A stretch of DNA of 64,000 nt from Aquatica leii (GCA_035610365.1 CM069438.1:46000837-46064836); one strand, 5' to 3'; positions 9,298 to 21,726 are shown, numbered from the stretch's first letter. Program-made: numbers and translations. Notes: generated by a model not told the origin, from the sequence alone.

Positions 9298-9571
9298 TAA
9301 AGAAAATGGAATCGATCTAGCACCAGTATGGAAAAAAATGTTCTGGAAGACTAATGAATCGAAACCATCACAAACCACTGACCCGAACGACGTAATATTA
9401 AAGGCTTGCCAGGATCTTATACCTTCAGTTTCAGTTTTTCCGAAGAAGACAGCGACCTGACTGTTGAAACGTCAAATATTGTAAATTTTTTAAAGTTTAT
9501 AAGTCTAAAGTTCGTGAAAAGTGTAAATGTGAAACGCGGTTCAAAACCTGAAAGAATTTATTTGTTAAAAA
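9298..9571 (+). repeat. PLE-B right terminal repeat with decayed hammerhead
   Basis: Direct copy of 4305-4595. The hammerhead-like core spans about 9432-9476: CCGAAGA in place of CUGANGA, then GACAG...CTGTT and an intact GAAACGTC. Repeat identity ends in an A-run at 9571, where the left copy runs into the PLE-B start codon. Confidence 0.7.
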
Positions 9572-10084
9572 AATAGATAAACTGTTAATAAATGAAGACG
9601 AGTGAAAGATAGAAGAACTGGAAAAACACAGCATAATAGGGAGTAAAATAAAAAAAGAAGAAAAAACCAAGAGGCACATACCCGATAATATAAAAACATG
9701 AAAAGAAGTAGGTCTACTGACGAAGAAGAAACTAAATTCCCTAAGAAATCGATACCGAAAAGGAAGAGATATACACAAACTGTGCTAACACCTTTGACAA
9801 TCGAATTATCACTTGCAAAAAAAGATGAGTTCAATAAATGACTCATTAATTTCACGAAAACAACACAAAAACAACACACTTCAAAAAACCAAAAACAATT
9901 AAAATAAAATAAAAAAAATCAATTAAAAATTACAAAACCAACAGAAGTAGTAATAAATATCTTGAAAAACAGCAAGATGTATATAGAAACTCAGACCTTA
10001 AAAAACAAAAAGGTTGAACGAAAAAGAAGAGAAAATACTGCAAGAAATGGAAGAAACAGGTACAAATATTCTAGAAGTACCGAC
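9572..10084. other. Purine-rich DNA, possible ORF1-like relic
   Basis: The plus strand is rich in A and G, so Lys/Glu-rich frames and their hydrophobic antisense shadows appear. A plus-strand frame near 9690-9835 reads DEEETKFPKKSIPKRKRYTQ before stopping. This resembles the charged N-terminus of a LINE ORF1 only in composition. I make no firm call. Confidence 0.3.
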
Positions 10085-11704
10085 AGTACTAAGCAAACTA
10101 AGAGAAAAAGAAGAAGTATAGGAAAGAAAGAAGTTTAGACCACGGTCAAGGACAACGCCCTAACATCCCTTGAAACCCCAGCCCGTGACTACAAACCCAA
10201 CCCTGAATATAAGTCCCCAAGGCTAACTAAGCTAAAGAAGTAAAAAGGAAAAAAAAGTATCTAGATGTTGAATTGGGATACGCGGATTTAGAAAAAAAGT
10301 CAAAAAGAAAAACTAATGCAGTTGTGCCCAAAAAGTCGTCAACAGACGATATGAGATTCTTCAACCAAAAACCAAACAGATCCTAAAGATCTAAGCAAAG
10401 AAAACCAAAGAAGAAATCTCAAGCAAAAGAAGATTCTGATTAAAAGTCGACATCAGTCGGACTACCTAAAAGGCAGAGAAAAAAAATCAGTAACCCAAGA
10501 GTCACAACAATAAAGTCACCAAAAAGCTAAACACTAAATGAGTGCCAATCCAAGAGAAATCCAAACCGCGAAACCCAAAACAAAACCAAAAGAAAGAAAG
10601 AAAAAGAAGTAAGAGCCAATAAAGAATAGAAAACTTTACTTGCCAATTGAGCATCGTGATTCAGTGCTTGCTGTTTCAGAATGTCACATTGGAACGTAAA
10701 TGCCGAAGAACGGATTAGAATATTCCAAGAGCAAAAGAAACCCAAAGGAGAGAAATATCCTAACGGTGACTAACAACATTAAAAATGCCGACTAAGCGGA
10801 AGTACAGAGTACCAAAAGCGACGTTGCAGTCTATTCCAAGCTTCAATCCAAAGACAACAAAACAAAAACCCACTAAACCCAATAAAACCAGAGAAGTAAC
10901 TGAGAAAGAAAAGAAAAAAGAAACCCAGTTGCAGTGAACACTAAAGAAAGAAGTAACTAAAAAGACAAAGAAAGAAAGTGTTCAGCCAACAAACTAAGAT
11001 AAAAGAAAAAAAAGAAAAGAGATAATTGCACTAAAGGCGAACCTTCAAAAGTAAAAGAGAAAAAAATGAAACGTAAGAAAAACAAGAAAGGAAGAAAAGA
11101 AACAGACGGAGAAAGATAAGACAAGGTGTAAATGTCTGATTCGTCCTTCTCTCCGTAGAAGAAACGAAAGGGAGTGACCAACCCTTCAATGCCCAACCAA
11201 CCGCCCTAATATAAAAAAAAAATAAAAAAAGAAAGAGAAAAGAAAAGATATCACAGTTAGTCGTAGACCAAGAGCGTATCAATTGCTATCCCCAAATTGG
11301 AAACTTTACTTCAAGACTTTAAGGCCGACGAGCGGAATAAAAAACTCAAGAAAAGAAAACCCAATCCAAAAGTAGAAGAGAGAATTCTATAGATGACGTA
11401 CCAATCCAAAAAGGCCGACTAAGCGGATATAAATATATACAGACGGAAAAGTAGTCTGTCCTGAAGTAAGATGTAGAAGAAAGAAACAAAAAGAATTTTT
11501 AGCAGAACTTAACCAAAAAGAAAGAATATCGGTGACAGCAAAATAGGTGAACAATTGGGTAGCATCCAAGCTACAACCCACAAAATACCGACGACATATT
11601 CAAAGACTCGAACCACCAAAACCGAAAGAAAAAAACCAATAGAATCGCAAAGGTCGAAAGTCGAAAGCCCAAAAAGTGAACTAGCACTTACGACGCTTGC
11701 GACG
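10085..11704 (-). repeat. Polypyrimidine/polypurine repeat A, copy A1
   Basis: About 1.6 kb shared with 37845-39432 in the same orientation and, more diverged, with 18470-19550 in the opposite orientation. The shared right edge is sharp: both minus-strand copies end with CTAGCACTTACGACGCTTGC followed by GACG, then diverge. Within it the string GCCGACTAAGCGGA recurs (near 10793 and 11412) with a variant near 11320. No frame stays open with conserved sequence, so I take it as non-coding element DNA such as the 5' part of an unidentified retroelement. Confidence 0.75.
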
Positions 11705-11789
11705 CCGATGAAAAAGAAGAGAACGTTAAGAAGAAGGAGACAGTAAAGAATAATTAGAAGTGGCTGAAGAAGGAGATGTAAAAGCAATC

Positions 11790-12090
11790 GCAGCGGCTAT
11801 TGTTATTGTGGTTATTTGCTCTTTTATGACAACATACCTTCCTCTTTGACTCGTCTTTAGTTAATAACCAACGTTGACTACTCGAACAGCCGAGTATAGG
11901 GTTACGAACCTAACATCGTGTTACAAGTGTGAACCGTTCTGTCCTGAGCAAGATAGAAAAGTTACTTTGGATCCGCTCTGGCGCCCTTAAGCATATTTAC
12001 TGTTTCTTTGAACCTCCCCTCATCCCGACTATTGTAAGTTGGCCGTGCAAGGTTCGTAAAACCAAAAAAGCTTGTAACAATAAGTTAGAC
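11790..12090 (+). repeat. Dispersed repeat D, copy D1
   Basis: It shares the segments CTTTTATGACAACATACC, TACTCGAACA, TTACGAACCT, CTGGCGCCCTTAAGCATA, GTTGGCCGTGCAAGGTTCGT and AAGCTTGTAACAA with copies at 43.3-44.2, 59.3-60.1 and 63.6 kb. The motifs TTACGAACC and TTACAAG appear near both ends in inverted order. It could be part of an LTR or a SINE-like unit; no internal gene is visible. Confidence 0.7.
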
Positions 12091-12234
12091 AAGGAAGAAA
12101 GATACAGAAGAAAAAATAATGAGCAAAAGATATATAATGTATTATTTAAGACGTGAAATGCATAAAAATAATAAAAAAAACGCAATAATAGTTAACAAAG
12201 AAAAGGCAAGAAGCGTAGAAAAATAGAAGTCAGT

Positions 12235-12950
12235 AATATAACAATAGTGCAAATATTTGTACTAGTAGAAGGATCAAGAAAAGCAGAAACAGAACCTTTT
12301 TATAATGAACTACATGATGTAGTAGACAAAATAAAAGAGGAACATAATAATTTGATAGTTATTGGTGATTAGAATAGGCTACAGTAATACAGTAAATTTA
12401 AAGAGAAAGGAAACGCACTAAACATTGGTAGCAGCTACTTTAAATAGGAAACGAAAAAAAGATATACATATACAACTCCCAGAAGGGAAGAGAAAAGTAT
12501 ACTAGACTACATAACATACACTACCGAAATATAACTGGAAATAAAACAAGTATAGGTAAACATAGAAGCAGAAATAAGAACAGACCATATATTGGTAATG
12601 GAAAAAATAAGAATAAACAAATTAAAATAAAAGAATGAAGATAGATGAGTTTAAAAATCCGACAGAAAAAGACAATATCAATTGGAAATAGAAAAAGAAC
12701 TAGCAAAATGTAACAGCAAAACGGATAATATAGAGAATGATGCGACAGAAAAAGTATGTGGCTTAAAAAAAATAAAACTAACTAAAAGTAATACAAGGTG
12801 GTGGACACAAGAAGTAAAAGAAGCAATAATGAAAATGAAAAAAGCATGAAAAAAATTTATTAAAACAGAAAACGAAAAAGATCAACAGATCTATATAGAT
12901 AAAAAATCCGGCAAAAACAGAAGCGGGAGAAGATTGGGAAAAGAAATAGA
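12235..12950 (+). pseudogene. LINE endonuclease relic (non-LTR retrotransposon)
   Basis: In shifting frames the plus strand encodes pieces of an apurinic-type endonuclease of a LINE: NNLIVIGD (normally GDFN), then GNALNIGSSYF, KRYTYTTPRREEKSILDYI and RTDHILVMEKIR, which carries the conserved DH. The linker NTRWWTQEVKEAIMKMKKA follows. This order is that of the endonuclease and linker of RTE/Jockey-like LINEs. Many stops are present and the RT is missing. The family is different from the R1-clade copies elsewhere in the window. Confidence 0.65.
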
Positions 12951-12989
12951 AAACAATTGTTCTGCTGTGGTTTTGTAGGTTTCTAATAA

Positions 12990-15900
12990 CAACAAAGATA
13001 TAGAACCAAAAGGTCAAATTATGCTAGTGTTTAGGACATCGCTAAATCTGCAGTTTTGTTGCTTTTTAGGCTTATTAGCAACATTCATTAAAAAAAAAAT
13101 AATGGAAATAGTTTTTAAGTAAAATTAAGAATAAAGTTATTCAACATTTAATTAAAGTACTACACAATTTTTAAGGTTCGTATTGGATATTATTTATAAT
13201 CACAATTATTATTATAATTAGTCCGGGTTTCTTTTAGCGAAATAAAAAAGTAATAGTGCTTTTTTGAAATCACGTTTTGCTCACAAAAAAAATTAAATTA
13301 TTCTTCTTTTTATCTAGAACGTGCTCATTTTCTTGATTAAATACAAAATATGCAAATTATTCTGCGCAATGCAATTACGCAATGCACAAGCTTTAGTAGT
13401 CATTTTTGAGTCATCTTTAGAATCGTATCATTTCGTTTGTTCAATTTATACAGAAATAAATCCAATCGTAGCCTCACCTAAAATGCATGTGCTCAATTCG
13501 AAAGTTATTTAAGTTTCTAGTATTTTTGAGTTTAATATTTATCTTAATTTTATTACAAAAATATTATGGCGTTTATGACTAATTTTAAGTATTTGTTCTT
13601 AAACAAAAATATAATTTTAAGTGCAATAGAATGTCTACGGCCCTAAACTACAAATTTGTATATTAATTGTTTCATGTTTTATATTGTATATTTTATGTTT
13701 TTATATTAATAAATTATTTTATTTTGTATATATGTTAGTTAAGCTACAAAGTAAGTTATATCTTTATATATTGAGTTTAGCAGAATTTCTCCTCGTTTTG
13801 CTCGAATTTTTCTTTTTGTATCTATAAAATATTTTATTTGAGTTATTTGGGTTTTTCTTCTTAACAGTGAAAAGTTTATTTACTTTTTTCTCTTTATTTA
13901 TTCACACTATACTCATAACTTTGTTATGTTAAAAGAATTCTGATATCGGTTGCGTACTGTATGAATTTCGTGTGTAAGCCGTCACTTTTTAGTTTTTTCT
14001 TAACTTATGGAATTAATAAAGAAAAATCAACATTTTCGCTGAATGTGAGAAAGATTGTACATGAAAATCTAACGTACGCGTCAAGTAAGACCTTTGTTTC
14101 TAAATATTTGCCTTTATTCACGTTGTTAATGTGTGCATCAATTTTGTTTCATATGTGATGACTTCTCTCGGGTAAAAATTAATCTTTATTCTTATAGCAT
14201 AACTTGATTTTCCCGTAATTATAGTAGCGACTTGGGCTGCCACTATGTGTTTGATCCTTTGGAATAGTACTCATCAGTTAAATGCTTTTCGCTAGAATCG
14301 ATAATTTGGAACACGTACTAAAGAAAACATTGGTTACTAACAACTTTTTAAACTAACTTTAGGTTATATCGCTGACGTACTTTGTATGACATTCTACTAA
14401 ATTTGGAGGCACACCTGCAATCAGAATAGTGAAAATCACTCAAAAGTTTGATTCAGTCGGTTACAACGTTTTATTGTTTGACTTGCAAGCAACTTAATTG
14501 TGATATCGTTTTATATCAAATTATTTCTTTTATTACACTTTTAGTTATTTTAGAAGACAATTTAAGTATGCCGCTTCACTAGTTTCGCATTGAATCAAAG
14601 TTCAATTCTTTGATTATCTATTAATTTATAGTCATACTGTACTAAGATAATTTAATGTACAAATTGTGACCTTGATATTTAACGACAAACTTGTTACGTG
14701 TATAGATACATACATACATACATAAATATATTCATATAAGTTTGATCAAATGCTAGCACGTTGGTCGGTTTCACAGACAAATAATAAATTAAATTTTTGA
14801 TAAGTCACGTCGTATAAAAAAGTAACCTTGTCGGCCTAACTTTTACATTCCGAAGAGAAATGAATTTACATTTGTAAATTAAAACACAAAGATACAAATC
14901 TCGAAGATTTAGAGAATGAAAGCACACCGTCTAATAATATGTGACACACAGCAGAACGATTGTATAGTTATTTGTGCTAACAACCGGCTATGCACGTTCA
15001 GTCGTTTTTACAATCGAGATTATTATTGCGGCGCACGGAATTGAATGACCTTGACTTATTATATTTTTTGTACTGTACACGCCAGCTAGACCGCCAGCTG
15101 CTATCCTCTTCCCAGCTCACCTGTATGTTGCCACTTGTCTGTCACACTCGCAGGGTGAAGTGTAACATTACTTTGTCATTTTTGGTTGTTATATAGTGAG
15201 TTCGAATGTATGTTTTTATCGGCTTAACGTTTTTTGAGTTTGTCATTGTTTTATTTCAGTTCAAATAATCTTTTTTCTTTATAATATGCCACAAATGCTT
15301 GTTATCTACTGTTTAAATAAAACAATAAAAAAATTATCTTATGTGATAAGTTTCATAAACACATTTTACTCATGTTACAAAAAAAATTGTTTTTTAAAAA
15401 TGCAGTACATGTAAATTTTTAAATGTAATTTTGTACATAATTGTACTGTTTCAGTAATGGACATAAGTAAAAAAAAATGTATTAAAATCACAATGGTTTA
15501 TAATAAACATTATTTAATAATTAAATGAGTGTATTTTGTTTACTCTTACCAAACCTGTGAATTTATTTTTTAAACGTCTACGAATCGGTATTTTTATAAG
15601 ACTAAAATTATTTAAAGATTAATTAACTTATTTGTTTTAAAAATAACGACACTGTTTTTAATGTTAAGTACACTAACTGTTTCTACTTTAAAAACTGAAA
15701 TATTATTTAGATTACGAAACAGTTGCATTGTGTAAATATTGTAACTGTATCGGATATGTTTCGTTTTTTCAAATGTAAACAATTTGATTTTAAACATCTG
15801 AAATTATTTTGTTGTTACGAAGCAGATGTGTTTTATACCAGAGACATAGTAACTAAACCAAATTTTAGCGGAAGTTTGAGGAAGCAAAATTTATGTTTCC

Positions 15901-17099
15901 TTTAAATTGTTAATGAGATTCAGAACAAATTTGGCTTGCGTTAACTGGATAACGTTTAATCGGATATAACTAAGTTTTCTTTGGTTTTTTTTATGCAACA
16001 AATAAATCTTAAATACAGAAAATTTTAATGAAAAAGTAAACACATAAATTATCTGCAACAAATACATTATTTGCCTATTTAAGACAATAGTTTTTGTCAA
16101 CTTCTAACTTCAAATTGAGAACTGACATAATAAACTAAAACATTAACAGATTAATTAACGTTGTACTTTTCATCAATATTTGATTAAATATTCACAGCAA
16201 GCCATACTTTTTTGTTATAACGTAATTTATTTACTCGATGATACGCTGAACAAATTAAACCAATGTAATTATGGAAGTTATTTTAGTTTCAAACTAACCA
16301 ACATTAATAAGCTGAAAACCGTATATAATTAGTTTCATATTAATATCGACTTTGTTAGCAAATAATTAACAGATGTATAACAATTTTTCTACCGTTTTGA
16401 GTAATTACACAAGTTCGTTTAGTTAAAATAGTTTCAAACAAAGTTCTTAAATGATGGGTACTATATGACGTAGGCATGTAATTTGTTGATAATTAATTTA
16501 AAACAATTAATTTATTTAATTTAACAATCTTCAATTATTAGTTTTGCATTAAAAGTTGTTTATTATATAGTTTTCATTTTAAAACAGATATTGTATTTAG
16601 ATGTTTTAAATTTTTATTCAAATTGCAGTAAAAATTATTGCTTCTTTAAGATATGGCTGCAAGCACCGTGCAATTAAACTAGGCAATTTCACGCAAATGA
16701 TGTTTTTCAATGTAGTGGATAGCCACGATTGCTTCTCAGTTTTGAAAAATATAAAATCAACGAAAGCAATTGGTTAGTTTATTGGAAAAAAGTACCTTTA
16801 AAAAATTTGCAATTGTTAATCAGCATTCATTAGAATTATTGCCAAGTTAGTCAAATTCGGTTAGTATACCTGAACACCATGTTTTTAATGTATAACAAAA
16901 AAGAAATGAAAAACCGGTTAAGTCGCTGAATATTGCGAAGAGAGAGTCGTAGATGGTATTCGTTGTGCTAATTATAAAATAATTAAATGAGCGCTAAAAC
17001 GCTAAAAATATTTACTACAAATCTTGTTTACTATATCAGATGAATAAAACTTTAAGAGTTTGTCCATAAATATCACAATTAATAATAGTGATTATTATT
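12990..17099. other. Long AT-rich stretch, no gene recognised
   Basis: Open frames here are short and without recognisable motifs. A (TACA)n microsatellite lies at 14707-14725. A locally GC-richer part at about 14980-15160, with CpG and CAGCTG-like strings, could be an old promoter or exon, but nothing confirms it. Confidence 0.5.
14707..14725. repeat. (TACA)n microsatellite
   Basis: About five tandem TACA units, read directly. Confidence 0.9.
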
Positions 17100-17480
17100 A
17101 GATTAGGCAACACTTTGTACTTATAATTGCTTAAACATTACATTCGAAGAAGTTTACGTTAGTAAATACAACACAAATGTCAAATAGCACAAGCTTAAAC
17201 AAAACAAAGCGTATCGTTTCACTTATTGCATGCAAAGGAGATTTATAATTAGTTGTGACAACTAGCGTAATATGCGCGTACATACGACTGACCTCAAACT
17301 AAAAAAAGATTTCATATTAGAAAGAAAGTACTTACAATTTTGTTTTCCGAAATATGCAATTAGCTAATGGCACATCTAACTAAAATTTCTTAAATTTGCT
17401 AAAAATTAAACTGTTACATGTCATATATACACCGTTACCACAAACAAATTGTTCAGTTTTATACATGTTAAAAAACTAAG
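17100..17480 (+). repeat. Dispersed repeat E, copy E1
   Basis: It aligns with 32340-32800 (same strand) and 40377-40745 (opposite strand). Shared landmarks are AGGCAACACTT, GCAATTAGCTAATGGCA and GCTAAAAATTAA. Non-coding and of unknown class. Confidence 0.65.
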
Positions 17481-18430
17481 TGCGCTAAATTTTTTTAAAA
17501 GTTAGTGAATATATTTCAGTAGATGTGTCATCTAATTTAGTTGTAAAGCTGTTCGCATAGAAATGGAAACGGCGATTCCCACATCTAACATAGGTTCTCA
17601 AAATCTTGATAAGAATTTTCAAAGGTAAAAGAATATGTGCACGTATCCCAAAATTGCTGATAACACAAAAAATTAAATTAAGTTTTAAAATAAATATGTA
17701 TTTTTACCCCAGAGAATTTCTCACAACAACCACATACAAAAAATCAAGTTATTTATTTAAGATACTTAACATCTGGAAATCCCTTGGCCTGACATTCTTT
17801 AACGTACCAGGCGTAAATGTCTTTATCGAACTACATTATGCAAAATGTCATTATAAAGCAAAATTGCTACTACACGAAAACCACACCAAAATATTTTTAA
17901 CATAACAAACTTAAGTCACAGTTTGGCCATTTTAAGTTTATTGCACCTACTTGTATTTTTAGTATTTTGTATTTTAATAATAAAAATTTAACTCCGGACT
18001 AAAGTTATTTTTGCATTAAATTGCTTAAATCTAATAATATTTAATAAAAACATATATCACTTACACGAAGATAAGATGAAGTCCGCGGATACCTTCACAC
18101 ACTTGTTTACACTAAAGTCACGTACAAGATTATTCTCCATATATTTATCTACACACACGCGCTAACGACTTATTTATTTAGACTTGAATAATCTTCTTAA
18201 CACTGCTGTCTTTGCATTACGGCAATAACTGACCTACGATTTGTTTCTTCGGTATTTATACATTGTGACAAACGTTCCCGTAGGTTCTGCATCCTTCGGT
18301 GAACGTTCTAAAAAACCTCGCAAATGCTTTCGAAGTTGCGAATAACTTCTCGAACGTTTCAATACCATGCAGTACCTCTTTTTAGAAATGTTAGAACTAG
18401 TCTCAAATCAAACACAACTTAAGATCGTGC
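17481..18430. other. No recognised gene
   Basis: A 99-codon open frame at 17606-17905 has no recognisable domain and sits in AT-rich DNA, so I treat it as chance. Around 18270-18370 there are several GAACGTT-type strings in a CpG-bearing patch that could belong to an LTR, unproven. Confidence 0.4.
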
Positions 18431-18469
18431 GTTGTAGTCTCACTCTTTTTTATTAGTCACGTCATTAAC

Positions 18470-19550
18470 ATTAACACCAATCTCTACGTTTGCAAATTCA
18501 ATGACTAATGGAGGACAACTCGCTTATTCTAAGGGTGTCATAGACGAGTATAAATTGCCTTCGCGCTCTCAAGCTTTTTCTTTTGAGACCTCTTTGATTA
18601 ACGCAAGCGAACACAAGTCGTAGTCTAATCCGGTTTCATATTCTTTTGATGTTTCTTCACTTTCTTTTTCTGTGTCTACTTTTAATTATAATAATTTAGT
18701 TTGTTGTAGTTCTAAAAGTGTTAAATCTTTACGATTGGTTCTTTCTCCTTCTGATTTGTCAGCTGGTTTGTTTTTGTTTTTAAGTATTACCGCCTCTACT
18801 AAAAACTAATGGTATTACCACTTAGTGGACAAAGTATCTGCGTGTCCTCGTGGATAAACATTCATCTACATCTTTTCTTATCTTTCTCCGTATGCTTCTT
18901 TTCTTTCTACTTTGTTTTTCTTACTTTTTTTTCCTTTTTCTTCTTTTGCTCCTCAAGTTTCGTCTTTAGGACACTTGCTGTTAGTCGCTTAAACACCTTT
19001 TTTCTTTTCTTTTTAGTATCTTTTCTCTTTAAAGTGTTCACTGCAATTATAATTTTTTTTCTCAGTCACTTTCCTTGCCTTATCGGGTTAGGATATTTTT
19101 GTTTTGTTGTGTTTGATTTGGAAGTTGGAATAGACTGCAACGTTGTTGCTCGTACTCTATGTATTTTTGTTTAGTCTCTAATTTGTTCTATTATTGAAGC
19201 TCCATTGTGACATTTTAACACGACGAGCACCGACTAACAATGTTCGGTTCTTATCCACTCTTTATTCTTTTTTTTTTTGGTTTTATTTTGTGTTTGGATT
19301 TTAGTTGGAATAGTACACTTTAGTAAAGTTTAGCTTTTTGAAACTTTGTGGTTGGTACTTTTGGATTGCTGATTTGTTTTTCTGCTTTATAGCTAGTTCG
19401 ATTTGTACCGACTCTTAATTAAAACCTTTTTTTTGCTTGAAATTTTTTTGTTTGTTTTGCTTTCGTTGATCATTAGAGTCTGTTTAGTTTTTTTTTTGGT
19501 AAATGAATCTCATACCATTGTGACATTCCGGACGGAATCCTTATCTGACA
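18470..19550 (+). repeat. Polypyrimidine repeat A, diverged copy A3
   Basis: The plus strand matches the minus strand of A1 and A2 in the same order. Landmarks are TCTTATCTTTCTCCGT, GTGTTCACTGCAA, TTTTGTTTTGTTG, GGAATAGACTGCAACGT and a closing GAATCTCATA. It is clearly more diverged than A1 and A2 are from each other. Open frames through it are by-products of T-richness. Confidence 0.65.
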
Positions 19551-20199
19551 TAGAAAGCGGTTCTCGGGCGCCAGATTGCATTCAAGACACGGTTGTCCAG
19601 GGCTTTGTGCGGTTTTTTTTCTTTACACTTTTAACAATTTTAGAGAACGTTACGGGTATGCCATTAAATAATTCCATATGTCTGAACAAACGTAAGTAAA
19701 TTTGTTCTATTCTGCATTAATTTGTATTGGTGTCGAACGTAAAATACGTTTGACGTAGGTATAAATGTCGTCACGACTAATGCATACAGATTTTGTTTGT
19801 ACAATTACGATTTAAATTTATTATAAGTGCATTTCTATTTTATACGATAATTGTATGAAAAATTGTTGTTTACTCTCAAGGGCTTGCATCAGCGTTATTG
19901 TCTGTAATATTTATCGACGAACTCTTAATTGATAGAATCTTTATAGTTTTACATCGCTCCTTTTTTTAACTTTTTTTTGTTTGTTAAAATAAATGCATTC
20001 GTTGTTATAACCTTCTGTTTTCTTTCAGTGTTTGACAGATTTAAATGGTATCTGAAATTAATAATTTTTTGACCGCTTTAGCGTTTTTTTAATTACTTTA
20101 TGATTAGCACACCGAGTATTACCTGTGATCGTCTCGCCGAAGTGTATTGAACTAGCCGTCTGCCTTAAGTTACGGGTAAATCTACATCTACAGAACACT
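19551..20199. other. No recognised gene; possible fragment of repeat E
   Basis: AT-rich. The string GCATTCGTTGTTATAACC near 19994 resembles the far edge of repeat E in reverse orientation, but the match is too short to claim a copy. Confidence 0.35.
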
Positions 20200-20810
20200 A
20201 AATTTAAACCTATAATATGATTTAGGTTAGTAGACGATTCATTTATAATTTAAAAGCACAGTGATCGTCAAACCATCTATCAAATTTACCATAGCAAAAG
20301 AAAAAAAAAGACTACTACGTTTTTAAATGTTCACGTAAAGGAAAACAATAAAATAATTAAGACAGCTGTTTACAAAAAACCAACACATACTAGTCAATAT
20401 CTGAAGCATGCATCTATTCACTCAACAACAACAAAGAAAGGAATAGATAAATCTCTATTAGACAGAGCTCACCAGTTATTTATCACAGAAAGAAGACTTT
20501 AAGAAGAAATCAAAAAACATAAAAAGGGACCTAAAACAAAATGGTTACCAAAAAAAAATAATAGAAAAGCTACTTTATCAACACCAAACCAACATAAACC
20601 AGCAACCAAAAAAGAAGAACTACCAAAAGCGCTACTCAGCAACATACGTCACAAGCTTCTCTAAGACATGAAACTCGTAGGAAGAAGTTACAAAGAATCA
20701 GTACAGTGTTTGGATCATCAATTACCAAGTATAATCTCTGACATGAGACATAAAAAAAACTGAATCTACCAATTCCCGTGTAATGTAGGAGGTTATAATC
20801 TTTAAGCAAG
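20200..20810 (+). pseudogene. Penelope-like RT thumb and start of GIY-YIG, relic
   Basis: Decayed copy of a PLE related to PLE-A. Recognisable pieces in order are VDDSFII (RT motif C), a thumb start near 20280, AVYKKPTHTSQYLKHASIHS, SLLDRAHQLFITERRL, ELPKALLSNIRHKLL and IYQFPCNVGGY, the start of the nuclease. Stops and frameshifts interrupt it about every 30 to 60 codons. No 5' RT half and no terminal hammerhead are visible. Confidence 0.75.
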
Positions 20811-21440
20811 AACGTAGCACATTAAAATACAACTAAGTTTATGCTGCTGTTTTAAAATAATCTGGAGCAACAAGTCAGACTTTTAGATCTTTTTACCAGA
20901 CAATCTCAATGATACTGTTCTTCAAATAAGTATTACTTTACGATTAAATGCATTTGTAGACAGTTCTCATTTTAGTAAGTCAGGTACTTACCTGAATAAG
21001 TTTGGTCTTCATAAATTGTTCTGTCAGAAAAATTTTTTTTGAAAACGCAGTCGTCACCAAAATCTACTTTAAGTCCAAAAACACTTAGGTACTCCATAGA
21101 TGAAAAAACTATTGTTCGCTTAGGATTTTACATGTGCTGACACGTTATGTGCCTTCTACTTGTTTTAGTTTTGAAAACATTTATAGGGAGCTTGATTCGA
21201 AGACTTGTGTAACAAAACGATGAAACGCTCAGGTGAAACAAATCTGGAACTTGCGGTGGTGCCCAATTTCACTTCATTTTTTGTATTTTTCGGATGCAAT
21301 GTTTATTATTATTAAACAAGATATTCCTTATGATTTGTTTTATGTTTTAAAAATATAATAAGTCTTAATTTCAGTCAGCAGGGCTGAAAAATAAATTCTA
21401 GTAATTGCAGAATCAGATCCGCGGGAGCTTCCGCCTTGTA
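20811..21440. other. No recognised gene
   Basis: AT-rich sequence with many stops in all frames; nothing identified. Confidence 0.5.
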
Positions 21441-21722
21441 CGCTGCAAGAACGGTGCAATATAGATGAAAATTGCACATAAACATATTTATAGAGTACAA
21501 AATCTACTGCAAAAAAATCCGCGAAAGAGTATAATTATATCTAATAGTTTTAAGAGTTACAGAATTTTAATGTAATGTAAGACATTATCGTGTAACTTTG
21601 CACACTTGAATCTTCTAAACTATAGAAGGTAATTGTACCCTTCCGCGGATTTTTTTATAGTAAAATTTGTCCTCTATAAAAATGTATATGTGCAACTTTC
21701 CTCTATCTTGCAACGTTTTAGG
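21441..21722. mobile_element. Foldback MITE with long inverted repeats
   Basis: The arms at about 21448-21535 and 21632-21718 are inverted repeats of some 85 bp. Each contains GTGCAA/TTGCAC, a TATAGAG segment, and AAAAAAATCCGCG at the inner edge. The middle of about 95 bp is unrelated. GTAC flanks both sides (21438-21441 and 21723-21726) and may be the target duplication. It has no coding capacity. Confidence 0.75.
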
Positions 21723-21726
21723 GTAC

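Larger units (their letters stand above)
4083..9571 (+). mobile_element. Penelope-like element PLE-B, interrupted by about 3 kb
   Basis: An upstream terminal repeat (about 4305-4595), an N-terminal coding part (4596-5077), an RT and GIY-YIG coding part (about 8102-9297) and a downstream terminal repeat (about 9298-9571) all lie on the plus strand in the order expected for one Penelope-like element. The two end repeats are clearly the same sequence, both beginning with the GATCTAGCACCAGTATGG segment. The gap of about 3 kb contains unrelated DNA and a MULE. I infer a single element split by later insertions; two separate copies of the same family is the alternative. The coding parts are heavily mutated. 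Confidence 0.65.

Noticed and set aside
9497..11787. Several hydrophobic minus-strand open frames (Phe/Leu-rich)
   Set aside because: They come from the T-rich strand of purine-rich repeat A and flanks and are not conserved between A1 and A2.
11790..12090. tRNA-derived SINE in repeat D
   Set aside because: GGTTCGTAA resembles a B box and TGGCGCCCTTA a weak A box, but neither fits well and no tRNA fold is visible.
14980..15196. Possible host exon or promoter in a GC-richer patch
   Set aside because: 68-codon frame has no recognisable domain and no supporting splice structure.
18809..19174. 121-residue hydrophobic protein
   Set aside because: Lies entirely in polypyrimidine repeat A3; the composition explains the open frame.
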